From positions 302,725-366,724 of the forward strand of contig JAODTK010003887.1 in the NCBI GenBank assembly GCA_026419785.1: a stretch of 64,000 nt of DNA, written 5' to 3'. The notes beneath the pieces are model-generated. The model was not told the DNA's origin and made no database searches. It was given only the letters and a program-made list of their open reading frames with translations. This document shows positions 37,063-48,425 of this stretch, in pieces. The stretch's first letter is position 1. Every line of letters begins with the position of its first letter. A program made the position numbers and the translations under genes. The stretch comes from Sclerodactyla briareus (Eukaryota; Echinodermata; Holothuroidea; Dendrochirotida; Sclerodactylidae).

Positions 37063-37809
37063 CCAGAAAAGCACTAAGGCCTTAGTGATTCCTTGACTCT
37101 TTTCTGACAAACAGATAGCCCGCATGGCCATACCCAAAAGGCACAATGCGAGATTGCATGCACCAGCCTCATTATTGGCAAAATAACCTCTGACAACTTC
37201 CCCCTTTTTCCCAACCAACAATAGGGTTCCTTCACTCTTGATCAGCACACACACTACTTTTTCAAGATTTTCAGACTTCGCCCTGTGGTGACCTCTGATG
37301 ACCTCTGCCCCGACCCCAAACATAGGTTTCATGTACTCATCTGGGGAACACAACCTACGAAGTATGAGCTTCATCATCCAAGTGCGGTTCTAGTTATTGT
37401 GTTTACAGCAACATAGGCCTAAAAGATGACTTTTCACATTTTTTTGTATATTTGAACCAAATCACCCCTAACCTAAACCAAAACAATAGGGTTCCTACTC
37501 CCCAACAGTAAGCTATACACCAAATCCCAAATTTCCAACTTGATCAGACCAACCATTCTGGACGTATCGGTTTATTAAGATTCTCAGACTTCGACCGGTC
37601 CGGGTGACCTCAGATGAACCTCTGACCTGACCCAAAAACAATAGGGATCATGTCTCATCATGGGGCACACACAACCAAAGATTAGCCTGACCACTCAAAC
37701 CCTGATAAAGTTATCGTGTTTACAAGCTGGCGTCACACACACACACACTCCACAACACTGACACAGACCACACACACGGACGTGACTGTATCGATTCCTC
37801 TGACTTCCG
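37063..37809 (-). mobile_element. Tandem-core, microsatellite-capped element inserted in a SINE
   Basis: Read on the minus strand: a GT-rich cap (GTCCGTGTGTGTGG to TGTGTGTGTGACGCC), AGCTTGTAAACACGATAACT, then about two and a half units of a roughly 290-bp core with CCTATTGTTTTTGGGTCAGG and TCAGAGGTCATC, then a tail with TCAAGGAATCACTAAGGCC. The tail holds a perfect palindrome, CACTAAGGCCTTAGTG (37073-37088). It is homologous to the array at 32.6-34.3 kb. The design (tandem core plus microsatellite cap and a terminal palindrome) resembles oyster pearl/CvA elements, which have been linked to Helitron-like transposition; that link is inference. Confidence 0.65.
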
Positions 37810-38088
37810 TCAAAGAATAAAAAATGGTAGCTTTTGCCTTCTCGCTATAAAGGAATTGGATGAGGGACAAACGGGGGTAGGCAATTTTGCAAGTTGCCGT
37901 CTGCGTGTGATTACCCCCCCCCCCCCCACATTAAGGTAACGCCCAAGAGGCATTGCCTTGATTCCGTGTACCTGGTGAAGGAATTGCAGCTGACAATAGT
38001 TGCAATATCCCAGGTCCTGCAATCCTTGCTTGTCCTCGAAAGTGGAACGATCCCTCTGCTTCGGCAAAGTATACCCTGAAAAAAGACA
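37810..38088 (+). mobile_element. SINE 3' part (body), continuation of the head at 36.98 kb
   Basis: From GTCAAAGAATAAAAAATGG onward it matches the body of the 41.3-kb SINE: TGCCTTCTCG, GGCAATTTTGCAAGTTGCCG, CAAGAGGCATTGCC, GCAGCTGACAAT, GGAACGATCC. It contains a run of C at 37916-37927 where the other copy has CCCACACCCCC. The junctions TCAAATAATTT (left) and TCAAAGAATAAAA (right) could be the target duplication of the inserted element. Confidence 0.75.
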
Positions 38089-38109
38089 ACTTTATCACAA
38101 TGCTTCTGA

Positions 38110-38870
38110 AAACAGCTGTTCTCCGGCCCAAAAAGTTTCATATTCATAAAAATCTCAGGAAATTCACGGCGAAATGATGAGAACTTTGTTTTTATAACTT
38201 TCCTTTCTACGCTTTTTTCTGAAATTTGGAACCATTCGTTTTTCCAATCCAAATACTGATAACAGAACCGATTTAAAAAATTCCCAAATTGGGAAAATCA
38301 TTTTCTACCCCCCCCTAAAATCCACTTTTCGGGTAAATATCGGCTGAATAGCCATGGAAAGTTGTATTTGTGCCTTTTTACCTTGCTACAAACTTTGGAA
38401 ATCATTCAGCCATTGGAAATCAGCGGAAATAACTTGGAAAATAGTCAAAATGAGAAATTGCCCCCAATTAGGTTTTTGCTTGCCCCCCTGATTTCAGACA
38501 ATTTACCTATTTTGAGACCAAATATGGTTCTGTGAACTCGACTTTATCTCCAAAATGGATATATTTGCGAAAAACTAAAAAAATCTGACGGACACAAAAA
38601 CGCATACACCACAACAAACAACACACGCACCACCCGCAACATACGCACGCATGCCACACCATACACACACCCACACACACCCATCGCAACACACAAACGA
38701 CATATTCTCGAGTGCACCTCATTTATGGACACCCGGCACCCATGGGTACCAACAGTTACCCCTCAGTGGTAGTTCCCCACACACCACCTGTTTCCGTACA
38801 AACCGTTGCTATGGCAAGCACAACAGTGAGTATAGGTGAAATGGCAAACCCTACTAAATGTCTCATTCGG
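38110..38870 (+). repeat. CA-rich dispersed element, copy 3 (longest)
   Basis: Two to three ~160-bp core units (GAACCATTCG, AAATCATTCAGCCATTGG, TAACTTGGAAAATAGTC) precede TATTTGCGAAAAACTAAAA, CTGACGGACACAAAAACGC, a long CA-rich stretch, CATATTCTCGAGTGCACCTC, CCTCAGTGGTAGTTCCCC and GTATAGGTGAAATGGCAAA. It begins just after the SINE body ends, so 36.48-38.87 kb is one continuous nest of repeats. Confidence 0.75.
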
Positions 38871-41334
38871 CCTTCGGGATCGATGAGATAATAAATCAAG
38901 ATCAGAATTGATTGAGGGTCAAAGCGGCACAATTACAAGTACCTATAACGAATCATTACCACATTTAAGTGTTCAAATCTTCCCTCAATTATTATAATAT
39001 CATTAATTGTACGAACTCGAGATGTAACCTGCCCAGCCCTTGCACGTGTCTGCCAACAACAGCGAATGCGTGCTCTGTCGCCAGAGTAGGTAACGGTAGC
39101 GCCCTTTGGCGTTGTAGAACACAACACTTTTGAATGCGGCTCTCATAACTCTCTGTAGGTGGGTAATCAAAAGCGCTGGGAATGTAATTAACGATGTTCT
39201 TTATTTCATAGGCCGCGGTGTGTTTTCGGAGTGATTAACTTCAAGTTTGTTCATTTCAATTCTCAGTATGGTGGCTATGTCCTATTAAGGAGACCTTTAT
39301 TTTGCAGGGATTTTGGAACTAACCATTGTTTTGTTCATGTTCTATGAATCCCGTATGGGCCTAGACTGAATATAGTGCTCAGCGTGTGGGAATATCGGGT
39401 GATTTTGAAGTGCTTATTCCAATCGTTTATATCCCCGATGGTGTTCAAGCATGCTGGCACTGTGGCACAGACACGAATGCGCACGGAACGCGAATAAATG
39501 TTTGGCTGTCTCCCGGGTCCTGGTGTCAATAAGTCACTTACGTCATTCAGCTATTACGCGTTACGGTACACTACGGATTTTTGCAGGAGACGCGTGAAAG
39601 AATACCACTTCATTTACTAGATTTGGGTCATGCCATTCTATGTAACCGACACAACGCGAATGCGAGCGCGGAACTTCCTTGCCCACTTGTTGGCTGATTT
39701 GTTTGTTAGATAAACAGATCTCTTTCAATTTCTACCGGGTCCGTGATTCTGGCACGTACAGCATTCTATTGGGGTCTACATGTGCTGGGGGGGGGGGGGG
39801 GCAGAAATGCAGTGTAAATATGAAGCCCTAGGTGTTTTTTGTACACCAGTGCTATAGCGACTTTATAGTCACGCAACAACAAAGTCAACTCTGGCCTACT
39901 TATCTGCTTACAGAGTCTCCTCTCTTCCGCGTTGAATCCTAAGTCTATATCCCGAATCGTGGGAATGAATCCAGCCGGTAAGAGTTTGGTCAGAATGTCG
40001 TCATATGTGTGATAGCACTACTTAATTGTAAGTAGCCGTTACTTGTTCGACTAGCCTTACATAGGCTATTACACACGGTACTACTACCCTGAATGAACGT
40101 TTGCCAACCATAAAACTTCCATTTAGATTTAGGAGACGCTGGAGCACGATGTCGCAGAATCACGGTCCTAGACATCAGCGGGGAAGAGGGGTGTGAGATA
40201 ATTTTTTGGCAGCCACACATCCTATAGTCCAACGTGTATAGCAGCCAGTGAGGACCAATGTTTGTTTGTATGCCGTTGCATGAGTAACCATGCTAGGCGC
40301 CTGATTGGTCAAAGCTGGGACACTTAAACTAGCCCCAACAAGTACTCATCATCTTGATATTTGGCTACAAGGTGTGTATCTGTCAGACGCACGAAACCAT
40401 GAGGCCGGATTTCTCAAATCGGTTTTGCTATCACTCATTAGTGACACTCACTCAGGGGAGCACATGCCAGGAAAACACCTTGCTGCATCCAACCGCCGCT
40501 TCCAATCGCCGGTTTCCACCGGGCAAGCGACCAGGCCTGGGTCTGGCACATCCTCCCAACTCCCTGAGGTACTCTCGAAGCTGTGCCAACCATGAGCTAC
40601 GGGGCCTCTCGGTGGTCGGTCTCAACTCACCGAATCTCAGTCACATAGGACACGAGGGCAGGATTGTCCGCCAGGAGCGCGGCCCTAAAGGGATTGCAGC
40701 CTGGAAGAGTGAGGGGGGGGGGGGGGGCGGAATGGTAGTTCCGCCCCAAACTTTTTACAGGGGGGGGGGGGGGGGGGAGACTGTCTCACAACCATCTCTA
40801 TTGTAATGCTACCTAATTCCACGAGAGAGGTTTACAATAAATACATTCACGTATTCCGGGGTGAGCTAATATTATTCGCTGATGTGTTATGGTTCGTATC
40901 TGTGTATGGAAACGAAAATCTCGGTGGATAGTCACGTATATAGACCTAGACAGTCAGAGTGATTGAATGATCGGCTCTAAACGACTATCAGTTAACTGAG
41001 TTATCTAATCTCTTGCCTATTTCAATCAACCTTTTTCAATTCACGTTTGTCTGGTTGTGAGTGCGCATGCTCATAACTGAACAGCTCGTGGGTATAGACG
41101 AAATGTCCCTCATAGCTCTATCCGTACGGGTCTATTTTCTAACTGTCATCACTTTGAGAACGCAACCACTTATCTAGGAGGATGTGTAGTTTCCGTCGGG
41201 GTTAGTTTGGATAGATTGTTCGCACAATGTACGTGTAACGGACCCCTATGATCTCTGACACGATAACATTATAATCTCATAACAGTAACCAAGAACAGCC
41301 TATGCACACCTCGAGATTTTTCTTCTTTACTCAT
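38871..41334. other. No gene seen
   Basis: Three long G runs (39787-39800, 40711-40727, 40761-40777). The 150-codon frame at 40354-40806 ends in poly-Gly from these runs and is not credible as a gene. Confidence 0.5.
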
Positions 41335-41662
41335 GAGTTTACGTGCCGAGAAGAGGATCGTTCCGTTCAAGCCAAGCAAGATGGAGACCTGATACTGCCT
41401 CCATAATTGTCAGCTGCGAAATAAGGCAATGCCTCTTGGCGGTATCTCAATGTGGGGGTGTGGGTGATCGCACGCAGACGGCAACTTGCAAATTGCCTAA
41501 CCCTCGTTCGTCCCTGCTCCAATTCCTTGTGCTGAGCGTCCAACGAGAAGGCAGTAGGTACCATTTTAAAAGTCCTTTGGTATGACACGACCGGGATATC
41601 GAACCCCGGTCTCCAGGGTGGAAGGCCGACGCTCTACCACGGTGCCAACCACTCGGATACAC
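41335..41662 (-). mobile_element. tRNA-derived SINE, apparently full length
   Basis: On the minus strand the element opens with a tRNA-like head: GAGTGGTTGGCACCGTGGTA (A box) and, about 30 bases later, GGGGTTCGATATCCC (B box), followed by a body containing TGCCTTCTCG, GGCAATTTGCAAGTTGCCGT, CAAGAGGCATTGCC and GCAGCTGACAAT, ending AAAGAAGAAAAATC. The same body is present at 37.8-38.1 kb, which defines it as a family. The promoter boxes would serve RNA polymerase III. Confidence 0.8.
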
Positions 41663-41746
41663 GAAGTGGTGAATATCAGGAGTTAGGATCGATTGTTGTA
41701 TGTCGCCCTCTATATTATTTTAGGGTGTGCAGCCAGTTTAATTCTA

Positions 41747-42186
41747 GTCCTGTGTTAAGACATCGATATATTCCCAATTTTTCCTGTGCCTGTATACGTA
41801 ATTCAGTTCTGTACTGCGCACCATTAGTCTTCTGTATCAACTTCTTGTTCAGATTGTAAAGATTCTTTTTTCAACATATCATTTTCAGCCATGTTTGAAT
41901 TGACAAACTGCTAAACGGTAGATCCTCGACGTCGCTTATTGTAACACGCTGTTCTAACCGATGGTCTAACCGTTCATCGAAAAAAAAAATCAAGCGGGGG
42001 GTTCTTTATCAGAGGTGTAGTTGGCCGCTTCCAATATTGGAAGCGACATTACAATTAGAACAAGACGTTGATACAGTGCAGACGGACTACAGAAATGATG
42101 GCGCACTGCAGAATATAATGATGGCTGTGCGTGCCGGATAGAAGCCAGCGGGAAATCAGGAATATATCAACGTCCTAACACAAGAC
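41747..42186. mobile_element. 440-bp MITE with about 30-bp TIRs, TA duplication and central palindrome
   Basis: The left end after TA reads GTCCTGTGTTAAGACATCG and then ATATATTCC; the right end reverse-complemented reads GTCTTGTGTTAGGACGTTG and then ATATATTCC. Both are flanked by TA (41745-41746 and 42187-42188). The interior contains a perfect 20-base palindrome, CGCTTCCAATATTGGAAGCG, at 42026-42045. No transposase frame is visible, so this is a non-autonomous, probably Tc1/mariner-related element. Confidence 0.7.
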
Positions 42187-42539
42187 TAGTTTAATTCCAG
42201 TATGTCCTCTCAATATCACTGATTGAAGGAAAGTAATCTATGCAAATGTGCTCGTATGTCCACACGAAGAGTATGTATATGTATTATGTGGAGAACCCCT
42301 TAGTTGTTAGTTCAAGTTGATACTCAGGAGTTTCGAAACCATATCAGAAAGCGTGTGAGCACAACACCAGGGGAACTGCAAGCATAAATCAATTCAAAAT
42401 AAACATGTAGGCTGCGAATATCCAAGAGGAAGGATCTGATTATCTCTCGAGACAGTTCAAGGCCTTTCAAGGTCAGAGGGGGTTCGCAGTTGGTCGATTT
42501 CTGGGGGTAAAAAAAAAAATATACCAAGGGGGTACGCAC

Positions 42540-43070
42540 ACATGACCGAATTAAAATTAGGCGAGTAGATTTATATTTCAAATATTAACAGAAAGAACTC
42601 CACTAGTTTTCAGATCAGTGCAATGTCAAATTTGAATTTCAGAATTAGCTCCAGGCTGTGCGATATTTGAAAAAATGCAGACACTTATTGCGTTCAAATG
42701 AGGCAAGTAGGTTGCATATATGGAAAGTCAGGTTTTTGGACTAGTCCACTGTCGTTCGAGGTCAACCAATGTCGAATTCTAATTTACCCTCTAGTAAAAC
42801 ATCTGGTCAAGGCAAACATCAATGTTGTTAAATTAAGCGTGTAAATTTCAGATAGAGGACGAACCCCTCTGTTTTGATTATTTGGGGGGGGGGGGGCAGT
42901 TGAAGGTAGGGCGAGTTCAAAATCTGGAAAGCTGGTCAATATCAGAAAAATGCAAAAAGTAACCAAATTAAAAGCGTTGGTTGCAGAAAAATTCATTGTT
43001 TAGTTATCATAGAGGAAGAGCCCTATTATTGTGTCAGTGAAAGGTCGTTCGAGAGGTTACGAAATCGTTA
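42540..43070 (+). repeat. Diverged tandem repeat, two units of about 290 bp
   Basis: The blocks AGATCAGTGCAATGTCAAAT / TATCAGAAAAATGCAAAAAG and ACCGAATTAAAATTAGGCG / ACCAAATTAAAAGCGTTGG recur at matching spacing, and a run of 13 G splits the second unit (42885-42897). The end, CCCTATTATTGTGTCAGTG followed by AAAGGTCG, is reminiscent of the 290-bp cores at 33 kb. No gene is seen here. Confidence 0.45.
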
Positions 43071-44417
43071 CACATATGGTAAGGATTGTGTTCTTATTTG
43101 TTTCTTGATTCTTTCAGGCTTGCGTTCGCTCTATCTTTTCAACCGCGAGAAAAAAGGGAGAGAACATGTTATCACGTCACGGAGCCTGTTAGCATTCGAC
43201 TATAAATAAATAAATAAATAATGCACTTGAAAAATCAGTAAATTTCATATATTCGACAGCTCAAATCGAACCTTAAATTCAGTTGTCAACTGCCAGTACA
43301 GTTTACCTAATTCAAAAATGTTATAGGACTGTAAAATGTGAATGGCGACGTATTTATGGCAATATAAATATCGGGCTAGAAGCCCTTCTTTCCGTGGATA
43401 ACTGAAAGGCTATAGGTTTGATGTCACTTGAATTGTCACAAGTGCCAAGTGTTCTATCAATACATGCAGAACTTCAATTGACAACATACACACAGTCCAT
43501 CTTTTCAGCCATGGAATAGTTAGATTGGTAAGCCCGTGCTACCCATGCAGGTCAAGCAGCCGAACGATGCCCTTGATGGAATCGAAGCCTTCCAAGCCAT
43601 TGCTTTCTAGGCTTCTAAAGCAAAGCATGACCCAAAATGAACTGACTGGCGCCCCCTCTTTTTCATTTCTTCTGTGGCGTATCTCGACTTCATCTCTCAG
43701 GGAGAGAGAGAGAGAGGTAACAGTAGTCCCCCCTCCCCAGTATTTCAAAATTGTTCTCCAATCTGTATTTTTTTTTGGCGGATCCCGGTAGCAGCGGTGT
43801 GACGGAGGGGGGAAGTGGCAAGGGGGAATTTGGGACTAATGTAACATCCTATCATGTTCCCGATTACCCTAGATTCTGCGTATCTACTCCGCGTCCCCCC
43901 TTTTTTCGTCCTCATCTCCGTCCGTTCGACAACCTCCTGACGATTCCCGGCTGTCCTCTCGGTGGAGCCCGTCGGGGTGGGGGTTGGGGGAGGGAGAACG
44001 GCCCCTATGACCCCACCACTATCTGTTGGAACTACCCACCCGAATAAATTCGGAATATTGGTAAAATTAATCACTCGCCACAACTAGCTGAAATTACCTA
44101 ATCGAGACGCGGCAGAGTTACGGCTCGTTGAGGTTTGTCCTGGGGCATAATTTTACACTTCATTTATACTGGCAATTCAACGAATCAACGAATACTCGAG
44201 CCAGCTAATGGATCACAACTCCCAACCATGATAGACATTTGGTTTTCATGCTTTATGGCTGAAACTATTTCTTGAACCCCCCCCCGCCCCCTCCACACAC
44301 ATAATTGACCGTTATTGACTGTTATGTTTCTTGGTTAGGTACAGCGAACCCAACAAAACGTCACATCCACATTGCGACACATACGACAACAGGACTACGT
44401 AGTTCTCCGTCCATTAA
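43071..44417. other. No gene seen
   Basis: A short (AAAT)n near 43203, (AG)n near 43702, and a G-rich patch near 43975. No credible frame. Confidence 0.5.
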
Positions 44418-45471
44418 GGGGCTTTCACACCGCAAGCGATTCGAACCGAGCGACGGCGAACTGAGCGACTCGTAAATACGCAATTGAAAACCCATATAAA
44501 TCGCTCGAAGCTTTCAAACAAAAACAAAACAGCGATGAAGCGGCGCGACGGGAGCTCGTCGCTAGCGACTCGCGCGGCATAATGTTTACAACATTATCTC
44601 GCTCGAATCGCTGAGGAGACAATGGGGAACACGTGTATCCCTTGCAGTGCGTTTGACAGGTATAGGGTATGTGGCCTATATAGGCTATGTTCACACGATA
44701 TATGATCAACACGCAAGAAAGTGAGAATGGAGACGACAATGGCGGTAATTATTACTGAAGATTTCCGGAGTCTCGTAGCTGATAGGGAGCCATTGTGGAA
44801 AAAGCAGTCCACACTTCTCCAATAAAGATATTCGAGCAACTAATCTGGAAGAATTGTCTGATATGAGCGGTATGGCAGGTGAATAAATAATACATGAATA
44901 CGGATCATATTGATGCACATATTGATGATGTTTGGACATGTAAGAACGCCTATGGCCTATTACATATTGGCGCGGCGTCTCCAACTGGGAGGGGAGGAGG
45001 GGGGGGGGGGAGGGAGAGGGGTGGTTGAGGTGGTCCTAAAGCACCATCCGACATTCTGAATTTCCACCTGGAATTCAGCAACGTATTATTGTTCATTTTT
45101 ATCTATGTGAGCCATACGCCGCGGCAGGTAGTACTATGAACGAGAGGGGCCTGGGGTTTATACTCTGTGATACAGTTTGCGTCCCCGCAAACTGTCCCCA
45201 CCACTCTGGCCACATCTCTCCTCGTTCGGAAATTTACGATCCAGGATGCTAGGCGACCTCTCAAAGATGGATGGGGGTGGGGATGGGCTTGTGGTGGGGG
45301 ATTGTTGCGCCACGTGAGTCCCCAATGGAATATGGTCTGGGGTTTTCAAAGGAAACGCTCCATTAGATCGCCTGTATTCGCTCGCAGTGTGAAAGCCCCG
45401 GCGAGCGACCAATCGCCAAGCGATGGTCGCTGGAATCGCCATCGCTCGAATCGCGTTTGGTGTGAAAGCAC
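44418..45471. mobile_element. About 1-kb TIR DNA transposon derivative
   Basis: The left end reads GGGGCTTTCACACCGCAAGC then GATTCGA; the right end reverse-complemented reads GTGCTTTCACACCAAACGC then GATTCGA, both continuing into a GAGCGA-rich subterminal region. A third copy of the end (GTGTGAAAGCCCC, ending 45399) lies 72 bases inside the right end, so it may be two nested or rearranged ends. The subterminal parts are full of CGCTCG/GCGATT motifs. No transposase is seen and no target duplication could be settled. GGGCTTTCACAC ends occur in several animal DNA-transposon groups; the family is left open. Confidence 0.6.
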
Positions 45472-45480
45472 TGTACGTTT

Positions 45481-46433
45481 GGTTGTATAAGAGATGTGCT
45501 GCACCCATGGATGATAGAAATACTGGAGTAATTCCTTGTATAGATCGACGCGCTTCTGATTTACGTCCATTACATATGGTTGTATAAGAACTGCGCTGCA
45601 CCCATGAATGAGGGAATTACTGAGTAATTCATTGTATAGATCGATGCGCCTCTGATCTACGTCCATTACATATGGTTGTATAAGAACTGCGCTGCACCCA
45701 TGAATGAGGGAATTACTGGAGTAATTCCTTGTATAGATCGATGCGCCTCTGATCTACGTCCATTACATATGGTTGTATAAGAACTGCGCTGCACCCATGA
45801 GTAATGGAATTACTGGAGTAGTTCCTTGTATAGATCGATGCGCCTCTGATTTACGGACGTCCATTACATATGGTTGTATCAGAACTGCGCTGCACCCATG
45901 AATGAGGGAATTACTGGAGTAATTCATTGCTTAGATCGATGCGCCTCTGATCTACGTCAATTACATATGGTTGTATAAGAACTGCGCTGCACCCATGAGT
46001 AATGGAATTACTGGAGTAATTCCTTGTATAGATCAATGCGCCTCTGATTTACGGCCATTACATATGGTTGTATAAGAACTGCGCTGCACCCATGAGTAAG
46101 AGAATTACTGGAGTAATTCCTTGCATAGATCGATGCGCCTCTGATCTACGTCCATTACATATGGTTGTATAAGAACTGCGCTGCACCCATGAGTAATGGA
46201 ATTACTGGAGTAATTCCTTGTATAGATCAATGCGCCTCTGATTTACGGCCATTACATATGGTTGTATAAGAACTGCGCTGCACCCATGAGTAATGGAATT
46301 ACTGGAGTAATTCCTTGTATAGATCGATGCGCCTCTGATCTACGTCAATTACATATCGTTGTATAAGAACTGCGCTGCACCCATGAATGAGGGAATTACT
46401 GGAGTAATTCCTTGTATAGATCAATGAACCCCT
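45481..46433. repeat. 97-bp satellite array, 10 copies
   Basis: Ten head-to-tail units start at about 45481, 45578, 45674, 45771, 45872, 45969, 46066, 46163, 46260 and 46357; most are 97 bp, one is 101. The unit begins GGTTGTATAAGAACTGCGC and includes a hairpin, GGAATTACTGGAGTAATTCC (9-base arms, 2-base loop). Units differ by a few substitutions, and ATGAATGAGGG and ATGAGTAATGG variants tend to alternate in the middle, hinting at a two-unit higher-order repeat. The array begins 9 bases after the TIR element. A 97-base period cannot keep a reading frame, so it is not coding. Confidence 0.95.
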
Positions 46434-47974
46434 GACTCTCTGAGCTGATGCACCTGTAGGGACGGACATCTTGGTTCTACCGAGCAAGTAACGATTACCT
46501 ACACATGTTTACCTAAAACCAACAGTGACAGTGATTACCGCTGTATAAATAAAAACAAAATGGACTCATGTGCATTCTAGTGGGTCATATATTATCTTGA
46601 AGAAAAACTGTCGATAAATACACGTACTTACAGTAATATCGTTGTATTTGGTTAAATATAAATATTATGCACACCTCTTGAAAAAACTCAACGAACAACA
46701 ACACATGATTAACAAATAAAGCATATATCTTATGCTGAATATCTTGTTCAGTCGTGGTGGAGGGCATGCGTATTGAAGATGGGGAAAACTGTACCCCACC
46801 TTTTTTCAGAGTGATAACCAAATTAACCAAGACTCGAAAAGTGTATATGAATACATTACCTTCTGTTTTCAGTTGGTATTTACATTCAAGGTTTATATTC
46901 GGTATTGAAACATCGAACGCCGTTAGAGCCATATTTACACGGCAGTTAGATCACATTTATCCACAAGTCAGAACATACTATAGTGTATTCAAAGTTCGCC
47001 CGGTTAAGTCGCTTCATGACAGAATGTGAATAAAGTGGTCACACAACCCCCAGCTCACGAGGGCAATATTACATGACGCCCATTCAACTATTCCGATCTG
47101 TCTCAGCTGATCACCCTCCCCCCTCCAGACAGATTTATAGAGAAGTGTTGTCTGTAGAGGGCGCTAACCACCATCGATTAGGTCTGTTATACGCTACACA
47201 CATCCCATTGACGTGAATACGACCATGCTTTGGGAGAATATTTCCCCAAACTGAAAACTATTTTATCAGTCCAAGTATTTCATGCTGCGATCGGTCAATC
47301 CGGGTCGGTGTCATCAATTGGAATGTGTTCAAAGCTAATACTACGGGATTTCGATAATTCCGAACCCTCTTCTACAAAATACTGATGTACACAAACGTTA
47401 CACAACAATAAAACGCAAATATACGTGTCGTTAGTTGTTTTAATCGGCCGCTCTGTGTAGATGTGGGGATTACCGAACAAACTCGTTGGGGAACCATGAC
47501 TATGTTATACATTTGAATGCCATTTCACATCAAGTCAATTCGCAGACTCGTATCGTTGTGTTATAACAATTAAAAATCTATCCATGCTTTCTGCATGGTT
47601 TCCTGAAAAAATAAAAAGAACCTGCAATAATTGATCTCGTGGCTTCATTCGAGTGTCTGTGTGTCGATGGGAGTATTTGAGGTTGTCTATAGGATTAAGT
47701 TTCTCTGCTAAAATTTGGCACTGCCTTGTCGTGCATATTGGTCCAGGCTTCCATGCATCACATCTTTCATATCTTTGTGGAAATTGGTTCAAAAGACTGA
47801 AATTCTCCATCGGAGAGAGACCTTTAATTAACTGTCGGTCTCAAGAACGCTGAAATCAGAGGGGGAAAATAACAGTTCATGCCTGCCGCTCGCAGTCACT
47901 CATCGAATGAGAGGGCGAGTTATTACTGTTGTCCACCCGCGATCACATGATTAGGTTTCCCAATTCATGAGCCT
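46434..47974. other. No gene seen
   Basis: A 115-codon minus frame (46585-46932) starts with ATG and meets a donor-like GAAG/GTAATG after about 25 codons (MALTAFDVSIPNINL...), but no partner exon was found. Confidence 0.45.
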
Positions 47975-48425
47975 GATTCAGTTTCATATGCCGCATCCCA
48001 CATATGGAATACCAGCTTTAAGCTAGGATTCCATGAGTGCATATACGCGGTGCGGTATAACTCCATAAAGGCCAAAGTCACCGTGATCATGCATGTGGTC
48101 GGTGAAAGTGTTCCTATATGCTGTATTCGACTTGCAGGATGGAAGGTGATTTTATTGGGCAGAATTGATTCCAAGAAGAATGGAACGATCATTGCGAAGG
48201 CAAAAAATACCACTTGTACCAGCGCGGCGTGGAGGTCGCATACCGCAATGGATCATATGGTATAGTTTCCTCATGGAGCAAATCAAAACGTCCGTATACA
48301 CGAGCGGCTACATTTTTATGGTCTTTCAGCATCACCGTAAAGTTTATTTGACAATATTCGCCTCTATATCAACGTAAACATTTTATTTCTTTACATTCAT
48401 ATCGCACCCCGCGCAGGGGCGTCGG
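47975..48425 (+). repeat. GCGGTATG-type dispersed repeat, copy 2
   Basis: ACGCGGTGCGGTATAACTCC, GGTCGGTGAAAGTGTTCCT, CTGTATTCGACTTGCAGGA, CAGAATTGATTCCAAGAAG, GTCCGTATACACGAGCGGC, GTCTTTCAGCATCACCG and CATATCGCACCCCGCG are colinear with the inverted copy at 6 kb. No coding capacity is apparent; MITE-like in size. Confidence 0.75.

Noticed and set aside
40354-40806. 150-codon plus-strand frame
   Set aside because: Low-complexity Gly end from G runs, no domain, no splice context.
45481-46433. CRISPR array
   Set aside because: Units are contiguous 97-bp repeats with no variable spacers, in a eukaryotic context.
46585-46932. 115-codon minus-strand frame starting MALTAFDVS
   Set aside because: A donor-like site after 25 codons is suggestive, but there is no second exon, promoter or family match.
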